The notes below the pieces were generated by a model. It had not been told where the DNA came from and did no database searches. It saw nothing but the letters and a program-made list of their open reading frames with translations. A DNA stretch of 64,000 nucleotides from NCBI GenBank assembly GCA_963277665.1, contig OY728122.1, forward strand, positions 2,128,356,024 to 2,128,420,023, read 5' to 3'. Origin of the DNA: Viscum album (lineage: Eukaryota; Streptophyta; Magnoliopsida; Santalales; Viscaceae). The position numbers and the translations under genes are program-made. Below, one piece after another: positions 48,061 to 58,639 of this stretch; positions within the stretch are counted from its first letter, which is position 1, and the number at the start of each line of letters is the position of its first letter.

Positions 48061-51000
48061 AGCTGAAACCACCGTGAGACATTCTAATTATTATTCGTGA
48101 TGTGTACGTGCATAGGTCACGTCAATCGGACGTGCGGTTTGCGCGGTACGGCTCAATATTCGTGTATTAAGTGATGAGCGTGCTTCGTAAACGCGCGCGA
48201 GGGGGTCCAAACAGGCCGAACGAAGTCAGAATGGCCTGAAATCAGACAACAAATACGGGTGAGTGATTTATGAAGTGGTCGAGCAGACGGCACGTCAATC
48301 GGACGTGTCGTGTCCCCGCGGTGACCGACAACGTAGTTCTGGTGTCAAAAACGGCCAAAACGGGCGTCCAACGGTCAAATTCATAGGAGACGACCTCGGA
48401 TTGAGCTGAAACCACCGTGCAACATTATAATTATTATTAGTGACGTGTACGCGTAGACGGCACATCAATCGGACGTGCGGTTTGCACGGTACGACTCAAT
48501 ATTCATGTTTTAAGTGATGTGCGCGCTTCGTAAACGCGCGTGAGGGGGGTCCAAACGGGCCAAACGATTTCGGAATGGCCTGAAATCAGATGAAAAATAC
48601 GGGTGATTGATTTCTGAAGTGGTCGAGCAGACGTCACGTCAATCAGACGTGCCCTGTGCCCGCGGTGACCGAGAACGCAGTTCGGGTGTCATAAACGGCC
48701 AAAACGGGCGTCAAATGGTCAAATTCATAGCCGACGACTTTAAATTCACCTGAAACCACCGTGCAATATTCTAATTATTATTCGTGACGTGTACGCGCAG
48801 ACCTCACGTCAATCGGACGTGTGGTTTGCGCGGTACGGCTCAATATTCGTGTTTTAAGTGATGCGCGCGCTTCGTAAACGCGCGTGAGGGGGGTCCAAAC
48901 GGGCCTAACGATGTCGGAATGACCTGAAATCAGACCATAAATACGGGTGAGTGATTTATGAAGTGGTCGAGCAGACGGAACGTCAGTCGGACGTGCCGTG
49001 TGCCCGCGGTGACCGACAACGCAGTTCTGGTGTTATAAACGGCCAAAACGGGCGTCCAACGGGCAAATTCATAGCGGACAACCTCGGATTGAGCTGAAAC
49101 CACCGTGAAACATTCTAATTATTATTAGTGACGTGTACGCGTAGACGGCACGTCAATCGGATGTGCGGTCTGTGCGGTAGGGCTCATTATGAGTTCTTTA
49201 AGCGTTGCGCGCGCTTGATAAACGCGCGTGGGGGGGGGGGGGGTCCAAACTGGCCGAACGATGTCCGAATGACCTGAAATCCGACGACATCAAAGGGTGA
49301 GTAAATTGTGATGTGGTCGAGCAGAGGGCATGTCAATCGGACGTGCCGTGTGCCCGCGGTGACCGGGAACGCCGTTCTGGTGTCATAAACGGCCAAAACA
49401 GGCGTCTAACGGTCAAACTCATAGCGGACGACAACTGATTGACCTGAAATCACAGGACAAAAATCCCATTATTATTCTCGACATGCACGCACAGACAGCA
49501 CATCAATCGGACGTGCGGTCTGCACGGGAGGGCTCATTATGCATTCTTTAAGCGTTGCGCGCGCTTGATAAACGCGCGTGGGGGGGTCCAAACTGAACGA
49601 ACGAAGTCCGAATGGCCTGAAATCGGACGACATCAAAGGGTAAATGAATTGTGATGTGGTCGAGCAGACGACACGTCAATCGGACGTGCCGTGTTCCCGC
49701 GGTGACCGGGAACGCCGTTCTGGTGTCATAAAGGGCCAAAACGGGCGTCTAACGGTCAAAATCATAGCGGACGACATCGGATTGACCTGATATCACAGTA
49801 CAACAATCCAATTATTATTTGTGACGTGCACGCGCAGACGACATGTCAATCGGATGTGCGGTCTGTGCGGTAGGGCTCATTATGCATTCTTTAAGCGTTG
49901 CGCGTGCTTGATAAACGCGCGTGGGGGGGGGGGGGGGGGTCCAAACTGGCCGAACGATGTCCGAATGGCCTGAAATCGGACGACATCAAAGGGTGAGTAA
50001 ATTGTGTTGTGGTCGAGCAGTGGGCATGTCAATCGGACGTGCCGTGTGCCCGCGGTGACCGGGAACGCCGTTCTGGTGTCATAAACGGCCAAAACAGGCG
50101 TCTAACGGTCAAACTCATAGCGAACGACAACAGATTGACCTGAAATCACAGGGCAACAATCCCATTATTATTCTCGACGTGCACGCACAGACTACACATC
50201 AATCGGACGTGTGTTATGCATGAGAGGGCTCATTATGCGTTCTTTAAGCGTTGCGCGCGCTTGATAAACGCGCGTGGGGGTGGGGGGGGGGTGTCCAAAC
50301 TGGACGAACGATGTCCGAATGGCCTGAAATCGGATGACATCAAAGGGTGAGTTAATTGTGATGTGGTCGAGTAGACGACACGTCAATCGGACGTGCCGTG
50401 TGCCCGCGGTGACCGGGAACGCCGTTCTGGTGTCAAAAATGGCCAAAACGGGCGTCTAACGGTCAAACTCATAGCGGACGACATCGGATTGACCTGAAAT
50501 CACATGACAAAAATCCCATTATTATTTGCGACGTGCACGCGTAGACTACACATCAATCAGACATGCGGTCTGCGCGGGAGGACTCATTATGCGTTCTTTT
50601 AGCGTTGCACGCGCTTGATAAAAGCGCGTGGGGGGTCCAAACTGGCCGAAAGAAGTCCGAATGGCCTGAAATCGGACGACATCAAAGGGTGAGTGAATTG
50701 TTATGTGGTCGAGCAGACGACACATCAATCGGATGTGTCGTGTTCCCGCGGTGACCGGGAACACCGTTCTGGTGTCATAAACGGCCAAAACGGGCGTCTA
50801 ACGGTAAAACTCATAGAGGATGACATCGGATTGCCCCGAAATTACAGGACAAAAATACCATTATTATTCGCGACGTGCACGCGCAGAAGGCACATCAATC
50901 AGACATGAGGTCTGCGCGGGAGGGCTCATTATGCGTTCTTTAAGCGTTGCGCGCGCTTGAGAAACACGCGTGGGGGGGTCCAAACTGGCCGAATGAATTC

Positions 51001-51340
51001 CGAATGGCGTGAAATCGGACGACATCAAAGGTTGAGTGAATTGTGATGTGGGCGAGCAGAAGGAACGTCAATCGGACGTGCCGTGTGCCCGCGGTGACCG
51101 GGAACGCCGTTCTGGTGTCATAAACGACCAAAATGGGCGTTTAACGTTCAAACTCATAGCGGACGACATCAGATTGACCTGAAATCACAGGACAACAATC
51201 CCATTATTATTCGCGACGTGCACACACAGACGGAACGTCAATCGGACGTGCGGTCTGCGCGAGAGGTCTCATTATGTGTTCTTTAAGCGTTGTGCGCGCT
51301 TGATAAACGCGCGTGGGGGGGTCCAAACTGACCGAATGAC
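48061..51340. repeat. Satellite array 2 in the CACTA element (about 346-bp monomers)
   Basis: About nine and a half monomers. The anchor GGATTGA(C/G)CTGAAA recurs near 48056, 48401, 48747, 49085, 49436, 49788, 50132, 50486, 50829 and 51174, spacing 338-354 bp. Each monomer holds two copies of the dyad CACGTCAATCGGACGTG about 174 bp apart, a GCGCGCTT...AACGCGCG hairpin followed by a G run of variable length, and CGGTGACCG(G/A)(G/C)AACG. Monomers before about 49085 and after it form two subfamilies. The array is GC-rich, unlike array 1. Confidence 0.88.
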
Positions 51341-52503
51341 AAAACCAAATAGGAACACACCCTCATGTTATCATATTAATAACTCTTCTTGAATCATTGA
51401 GAGTCACATCCCAATGATCATAGGATCATTAGCCTAATTGATCACTAACCATGAAACACATGTATGTTGGTCATGTCACCACATGCATCATCACTCATGC
51501 CACCATATCAATATATCACAAGGAATTCTCCAGGATAAGACAATATTTGATCACACATCATTCACATTTAGTTATCATAATACAAATTATATTTACATGC
51601 TTAGGATATAGAATGAATCCACATTAGTAAGACCCACCCCTCTCATAAGTTACCATCACATCACTACAACCCATCCTAGAAAGCACCCTACCGCATACAA
51701 ATTCACCCAATCTAGGGTCTAATACCCAACAGGATCTTACATACTAGGATACACATCATGGATCACTATCAAAACCATAAAGACATTGAAAGATCTCAAA
51801 AAATTAGTGCATTCCATCATTAGCTCATAGAATTGAAAAAAGGTAAGTAACAAGCAATATATCTCACTACTCCATACTCACCCAACAACATAAGGGTCTC
51901 ACATTACTAGGGAATAATTCTATCCAATACTAAATGATCTTGATTTATTTTTCATATACATATATGATTCACCTCACCAATTACTAAATATTAATAACAT
52001 AAAAAATTATGATTCCATTTAACTAGAATTAAACCATCAGGTTTTACAAGGAAATTCTATATAAGTATTTGTTTACACTTTAAATAATCTTACCCCATAC
52101 CATAAATAAGGTGTTCAACAAAAATCAAGAACATGAATTTCATGTTAACACCCAACATTGATTCATTAATAAATTGTATTCGAATTTTATGGAAATACCA
52201 AAATAAATTAGTGAATCAATGTACCTATAGTGGTGCACATGACCACCATGAAACAATCATAAATTTTTACAAAAACCCTAATAATTGGGAATAACAAAAT
52301 CAAGAATAGAAGTATATGATTTATAAGAGCTGGAACTATATCGTTGATAAAATATAGGAGTCTAACCTGGTAGGTGCTGATCTGATGGACGATGTGGGGA
52401 TTGGGAGGTCCTTCTGCAAGAAATCGCTCCAGGAGGACACGAGGTGAATGCTTCTGTAATGTGGGGAGGCCGCTGGCTCGATTTGGTATTTGGGGCTTTT
52501 TTT
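51341..52503. other. Unique AT-rich part of the CACTA element
   Basis: About 1.16 kb without tandem repeats, between array 2 and the right subterminal region. No ORF with recognisable motifs. The 52370-52500 part is GC-richer (GGAGGTCCTTCTGCAAG and onward) and may be a remnant of a former gene or captured fragment, but nothing identifies it. Confidence 0.5.
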
Positions 52504-52831
52504 CCCCAATGGTTTTTAATAACCGTTGGGAAAGACCATCACCACTTTTCCCAACAGTTCTAAGAAACCGTTGGGAAACACCTATCTTTCCCAACGGTTT
52601 CCATATAACCGTTGGGACAACAAGGGTCTTTCACCACTTTTCCCAACGGTTCTTAAGAACCGTTGGGAAAAACCTATCTTTCCCAACGGTTTCATACAAC
52701 CGTTGGGAAAACTATGCATTGAGGGGGTTTTCCCAACGGTTTATAGAAACCATTGGGAAAGACATGATATGCCAACGGTTCAATGAACCGTTGGTACACA
52801 ACTGTTGGGAAAGATCCCTTTTCCAGTAGTG
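52504..52831. repeat. Right terminal and subterminal repeats of the CACTA element
   Basis: Six or seven palindromes of the form CCCAACGGTTT...AAACCGTTGGG, then one of the CCAACGGTT...CCGTTGGT type, then the terminal inverted repeat ending CCAGTAGTG. The CCCAACGG type dominates here, whereas the left end mixes both types. Confidence 0.85.
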
Positions 52832-55760
52832 ATAAGCTACTCAGTAGGGACCCCGAGACCCCCGAAGGTCTCCCAGAATCCACAAAGAATAAACCACAAA
52901 GGAAAGATACAATCACAAAGTAACATCTGACACGGCTTAGGTATATGCCCATACATATACCTAAGTCATCAATTCTCGCTCGGCTCCAACATCCGAGCTC
53001 AAGTACAACCCGGTCAACACAGGAAGTCAAAACGTAAATCCACACAGGATAGCACAACACAATCCACAAAGGAAAGTAAACATGATTCAGCTCACACAGG
53101 TATACTCCTTCATATGACGATAAAGATGACCAGATATTGCCACTGATTCATCTAAGCCGTCGGACCCACAACGGATCGAAAGGTACTAACCCCCGCAATG
53201 ACCCACAATGTATCTGACCCACAAAGGATCGATAGGTAACTAACCCCCGCAATGAACCACAAAGGATCTGACCCACAAAGGATCGATAGGTAACTAACCC
53301 CTGCAAAGACCCACATAGGATCGGACCCACACAGGATCTGTAGGCGCTGGCCCACACAGGACCGCTAAGCGCTGACCCACACAGGATCAGACCCACACAG
53401 GATCGGTAGCACTGACCCACAAAGGATCGCTGAGTGCTGTAGTCATCGCCGTCGAATCCACTGAGGGTCTCTGCACAGTCGTCGTCGTCGTCACAGAAGC
53501 AGTCGCAGCCAGCTCTAGGGTTCCCGCACACAACAAGCTCATTCAGGAGGGTCCGCTCCATGAGCCGAGGGGATGATACATCAACTAACACCTAGTCCAG
53601 ATTTGATGTATCCAAAAGTTCCGTATCGTCAATAGGAACTCAACTTCGCAGACGGCGCGTCAATCGGACGCCCGGTCTGAGAGTTATTGGCTTTTTCGTC
53701 CCAGGGGCCCGGTTGGTTTTTAAGTCAAAACCAACATGACCGAACTCCACCTGCATCCAAAACTCGGGCGGAGAAAGCCAAAAGATCCATCTCACTTATA
53801 GGAATTCAACAAAGTCGACGGCACGTCAATCGGACGTCCGATGCTCAAGATATGAGCGTTTCTGCTCCGAGGGCCTGGTTGGCTTCGTGTACGAACCAAC
53901 CCGGCCAAACCCAAAGTATTCCGAAACCTTGGTTGTAGTATATCGAAACGACCTTCTCGATCCAAGGATCACATCGCCACTAACGGCGCGTCGTTCGGAG
54001 GTCCGTAGCTGAAGTTATGAGAAAAAGACCGAAAAGGTTTGAAAACGGGGGGTCTAGGCCCGGACCGACCCAACCGGCGCGACCCGGCCCGGCTCGGCCT
54101 GGGCGCGACCCGGCATGCCGGTCTAGTGGCTCGGCGCTGGACATGTGGCCGCACCCAAGAAGCAGTGGCCCCCCGCGCGGGGGCCGCTTCGTGTCACCGG
54201 ACGCGGTTCAAGGCCGCGTCCCTTCCCCGCGGTCCGGCGCGGCCGCAGGACTGGCACTCGCCGCTTCATGGAGGCCGGCCGCTGCCAGCTGCCGCCTTTG
54301 TCCGCCGGCGCCGCCGTGCCGGCGTGGCACGCCGGTGGGAACTTCCGCGGCCCACCGGATGCGCTCTGGTGGTCCGTTTTGCCTGCAGTTTTTACCTACG
54401 GCTCTCCCGGGATCCGAACTCTGCTATGAAGGCCTCCAATCGCCATTACGATCCCATTTCGTAAATGCCGTTAATCCACGCATAAACGAAAAACTGCAGA
54501 GGGTTGTCGGGCCGTGTTTGTTTGGCCCGCACCCTCCGTATTAGGTGATAACAATTGGGAATATTTTTCAACACATGAAAACATAACAAGGCACAATTTT
54601 AATAGATTAAAATTGAACTTTGATCCAGATTATTTGTTTTAGAGTGAACAGCCATGGGAATAAATATTATTCTCAAATAAAACCCCTACCTCGTAGCTGT
54701 CTTCGGATGAGAGTTCTTCGCGGAATTGACCGTCGCGGAAGAAGAGGATCGTCACGTCGCGGAAGGGCATCTCGTCGTCGCGGAAGGGCATCGCGTCGAC
54801 GATCTCCGAGGGTTAAAGAAAAGACACGGATTTAATTTCACAAATTAAATCCATGTTAAGGATAAAATCCACAATGGAAAAATTTAAAAGTTCCGAAATC
54901 TCCTACCTCAAGCAGTTGATGATCGGAGATTTTTGCGGGGAAGAACGTCGTGGAAGGAGAATCGTCAGCGTCGCGGAACACGGCGTCACGTCGTCGATCT
55001 CTGAGGGTCCGGCGTTCTTCGCGTTCTTCACGTTCTTCGCGGAGGGTAATGAAGGTACAAATTCTTCAAATCCTCTAAACAATCAACCCATCAACAAAAG
55101 AAAAGGTGTTGGTCTTATTTTATTATTATGCCAACAGTTTGAAAAACAGGTTAAGAAACGAACTATTAATTCTGTGAATTAATGGTAACATCTTAACAGT
55201 CCATTTAATAGGAGCATTTAAGAGTTTTAGAAAACGCCCTAGTTGACTTTCATTAATGAGGAGATTTCGCGGGTGAGTTACTTAAAGGAAAAGAAACAGT
55301 GGGGCTCGTGCGGGCCCCACCTCACAAATATCCTACCAAGAGGGTAGTATATTTTGGATTTCACCCTATCCACTTCAACTTCGCTCAAGTGGATTTAAGT
55401 GGATTTTAAGTGGCTTTAAGTGAAATAAAAATAAAGTTGTCGCACCAATTTATTTTATTTCTTAACTTAACCCCAAAAATTTAAAAACCACACCTGAGCA
55501 AACGCAACTCTGGAAGAGGGGTTTCTAAGAAAATACCGGTGATGCGATTACATCGGTGCCCTCTAAATTTGATTCCGAGCACCGGTTCAATAGTTAGAAA
55601 AACCCGCTCGTTCGTTCACTGAACGTACCCAATCCAAACTTAGGAAAATGATTCCGGGCACACCGGGCCTTGGAATCAGGTGCCGTCAGAAACTTCGTTC
55701 TTGTAAAATTCCAAGGAAAATTAAGAAAAAAAATTCCCTTGAAATTTACGGGTCTTTACA
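52832..55760 (-). repeat. Element A right (5') LTR, second segment
   Basis: Resumes after the CACTA with ATAAGCTACTCAGTAGGGAC, matching 35428 onward. It contains the ACCCACAAAGGATC block (53160-53435), dyad-headed units (53650, 53819, 53984), a GC-rich segment (54050-54330) and the CGTCG block (54715-54810), and ends GGGTCTTTACA. It matches the left LTR at most positions, with scattered substitutions and small indels such as a shorter GC-rich part. Confidence 0.86.
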
Positions 55761-55765
55761 CCCTC
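55761..55765. repeat. Target-site duplication of element A (right)
   Basis: CCCTC directly after the right LTR, against TCCTC at 34926-34930. Element B gag-pol sequence continues from here. Confidence 0.7.
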
Positions 55766-56812
55766 GATACGTTGTCCACCACCCTTTGCTCGGCCAGCTC
55801 CTCTACCTCGTCTGCCTGCTCTCGATAGACCACCACTGTCGAACCTGTGCCTCTTTCTGGGAGGTCCCTCTACTATCCTCTTCTCATCTAAACGGGAGGC
55901 CGGGTAGTCTCTAGCCATGTGACACTGCCATCTGCATGCATCACATTTCCTGCTCCTCATATAGATGGATCTATTCCATGTGCCCCACACAACCAAACCA
56001 GTATCCTGAGGCCTCCCACCTGATGGACTGGTCCTCTAGGACCTCTGCGACATCTGTATACTGCCGGCTGTAGAAGAATCTGTTACGTGTCGCCCTATGG
56101 AGGGTCTCTCCGTTGGTATCTGCTCAGCGTGAAAACTGTCCACTATAAGAGCTCGCTCCAGCATCCCCGCATGTGTCGGGATGCTAAAGGGAATCATAAA
56201 AGATTTGATATCGTTCCTGAGTCCCTGCTCCGTGGTCCGAACCCTGAATAACTGGTCCCGTACCATATTGGTGGAGTAGGGTGAGAGGTCCATGAACCTC
56301 AATGAGTACTGATCTACTGTCATGCTGCCCAGCTGTAGATGAAGTAACACCTGGATCCGCATCATACGAAGGGTGGCAGGAACAATCTCCAAGCAGAAGA
56401 GACTCTCAATGTCTGTCCAAAGTAGAGATGCATCGTCGTGCACCTAGAGCATCGAGCTCCACCATCTACCTGTTGCTGCATGCAGGAGACTCGCAGCAAG
56501 GATCACCATAAGATCAACTGGTGTCCCTACTAATCTGAAAACCCTGACGACATCCTCCAACCAATCCTCAACTTCCTGTGGGTCCGTCTCTTCGATGAAC
56601 CTGGGCGGACTCTGTCACTGAAAATCATGTAACGCACTCAAGAGGTATGCACTCTCTGCTGCTAGAGCTGGTGGTATCAGTGGATCAGCGGGTAGTGGTA
56701 CTGCTGGTGCCTCCACTGTGATGGGCCCCTACACTAAGGCATAGTCGCTCGGTGGGATGCCATCTCGCACGTGACTCAGAACCCTAACTGGCTACCTTCA
56801 TGGGGCCAACAT
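55766..56812 (-). pseudogene. Element B gag
   Basis: The reading starts at the ATG 56812-56810, homologous to the gag start of A but with stops within the first ten codons. The open part 56443-56036 has LLWTDIESLFCLEIVP and TVDQYSLRFMDLSPYS, matching A. The zinc knuckle reads CDACRWQCHMARDY (55996-55721), again Tyr for the last Cys. Shared loss of that Cys in A and B suggests a family feature rather than independent decay. The pol half continues at 34930. Confidence 0.78.
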
Positions 56813-57081
56813 GAAACTAAATAGTTTCACCATGGTCAAATAGTATACCTGGTGATATGACACAAAGTAATCACAAAGAAAAATTTTCAATGGAAACACA
56901 CATGCAATATGTGTTTTCGTGTGCTGAGTCGGAAATCATAGGTCAGGGTCCTGGTGTTTGGATACGTCGGCCGCCACACGAACACTAGACTCCCTGAACT
57001 GATAACAAGACTCAATACTCTTAACACTATTTCCTCACAGAGAATAAATATTCATATTCCTGAGTTTTGTGGTAGAAATGA

Positions 57082-57095
57082 CTCCTCTGACACCA
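57082..57095 (-). other. Primer-binding site of element B
   Basis: Minus strand TGGTGTCAGAGGAG, one mismatch from the initiator-Met complement TGGTATCAGAG, three bases from the LTR edge. It confirms direction and primer type. Confidence 0.78.
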
Positions 57096-57899
57096 ATTTG
57101 TCACGACCCACCCTCATGGCCCGTGTCGTGTCTACCCCAAGGTCACCTTCCATAGGACAGGGGCTGGCGACTAGCACCAAAGGCGTAAATCCCTAAGCTA
57201 GGAAGGCAATGCCTTTATGAATGTAAAAAAACACAACAGAGTATGTATGTAAAGGAAGCACTAAGTAAAACTGAATACAATAATAAGTGCTTAAAGGAAA
57301 GGGGAAAAAAATACAATCCCAATAGAAAGTAGAGTAAAAATGAAAATCTAGTAAAACTGAGGTAAAGTAATACAGAAACCACCGAGTCGTCCTCTGATAA
57401 TCCCTCCTGAAGGGTGGGTACAGATGGTCTCCACAGCACCTCGGGTCCGTCCGTCTGCTCTGTGTACATCTTGTCAAGTGGTCCACCTCCGGGTACCATC
57501 CAGCTCCACAAGTCTCCACCATGATCAGTGTTGTTCATCGTCAGCATCCAACACACCGAAGTGCAAGCGTAGCCCGTGAAAGGGTGAGTATACGATACTC
57601 AGTAGAGACCCCGAGACCCCCATAGGTCTCCCAGAATCCAGAAAGGATAAACCACAAAAGAAGGATACAAACACGAAGTATAAACCAACTCTACTTAGGT
57701 ATATGCCCATACATATACCTATGTTAACAATCCCAGTTCGGCTCCATATCTCGATCCCAAGAAAAACCCGGTCCACACAAGAATGAGGTCAATCACATCG
57801 ATGATAATGATTGAATTTCATGACTCAGATCCCCAAGGTATATATCATTCGTATAGAGATATTGATGATCAGATGTAGTCACTGATTCATTTAAGCTGT

Positions 57900-58066
57900 C
57901 GAACCCACAGAGTATTCCATTACAATGTCGTTTCTACAAAACTCATGGAGGATTCCAGTACAGTTTTCGTCACTGCCAAACCCAAGGAGGATTCCAGTAC
58001 AGTTGTCGTCGCTGCCGAACCCACAGAGGATTCCAGTACAATTTTCATCGTTGTCGCAGCCAACTA
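57900..58066 (-). repeat. 39-bp minisatellite in element B right LTR
   Basis: About four units of ACCCA(A/C)(A/G)GAGGATTCCAGTA with a TCGTCGCTGCCGA-like tail. Counterpart of 29416-29620. Confidence 0.72.
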
Positions 58067-58611
58067 TAGGGTTCTCACACATAGCACGTTCGATTCCAGG
58101 ATGGACCGCTCCTCGAGAAAAGGGTTCGATACATCAACTATCACTACATTCAGATTTGATGTATCCAAAAGTTACTTCTCATCAAAAGGTACCCAAAAAG
58201 CCAGATGGCGTGTCAATCGGATGCCCGGTCCGAGAGATATTGGTTTCCCATTCCAGGGGCCCGGTTGGAATCACACTCGTTCCAAACCTGGCCGTTTTCC
58301 AAAGTCATCCAAATCTCACACAGTGTATCACAAAATGACCACTTCATCGCGAGGGTCCCAGTTCCGCAGTCAGCGCATCGATTGGACGTGTGGTTTTAAT
58401 GTTATTTATGTTTATGTGAAAATGGGCCCGGCCTGTCGAGCCTAGTGGGCTGGCGGGGCGGGTCAACCCAGTTTTGGAGGGTCCGACCCGGTAGATGGAG
58501 GACTGGCCCAGTGAACTGCGCGGCCCAGCGCGGCCTGGCCCAGAGCGGCGTGGCGCGGCGCGGCCCAGTGCTCTGCGACGTGGCCTGGCCGGGCTGGCCG
58601 ATCCCTACAGC

Positions 58612-58639
58612 GGGGGGGGGGGGGGGGGGGGGGGGGGGG
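58612..58639. repeat. Homopolymer of 28 G
   Basis: An uninterrupted G run in the GC-rich part of the LTR. The left LTR has a shorter, interrupted G-rich stretch at about 30137-30150. Its exact length may be affected by sequencing error. Confidence 0.8.

Larger units (their letters stand above)
43734..52831. mobile_element. Non-autonomous CACTA (CMC/En-Spm) DNA transposon carrying two satellite arrays
   Basis: Ends CACTACTAGAAA on the left and, on the opposite strand, CACTACTGGAAA on the right (one mismatch in 12). The 3-bp duplication ATA flanks it (43731-43733 and 52832-52834), as expected for CACTA. Removing it restores the LTR of element A. The subterminal regions contain dense CCAACGG/CCGTTGG palindromes. 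The 9.1-kb interior has no recognisable TNP2-type transposase or TNPA-type gene. About 6.7 kb of it is two tandem arrays. It would need transposase in trans. Confidence 0.88.
34931..55760 (-). mobile_element. Element A: Tekay/Del-like Ty3/Gypsy chromovirus, nested in element B
   Basis: LTRs at 34931-38403 and 43237-55760 (the latter split by a CACTA element) flank a 4.8-kb interior. On the minus strand this encodes gag, PRO, RT, RNase H, INT and chromodomain. An initiator-Met primer site lies beside the right LTR and a polypurine tract beside the left LTR. Without the CACTA it is about 11.7 kb. Long LTRs of 3.4 kb and the chromodomain fit Tekay/Del. Protein segments are clearly related to element B but not identical, so A and B are different members of one family or sister families. 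Confidence 0.88.

Noticed and set aside
44640..51340. CRISPR-like array
   Set aside because: Whole monomers are repeated head to tail with no unique spacers, in a plant transposon.
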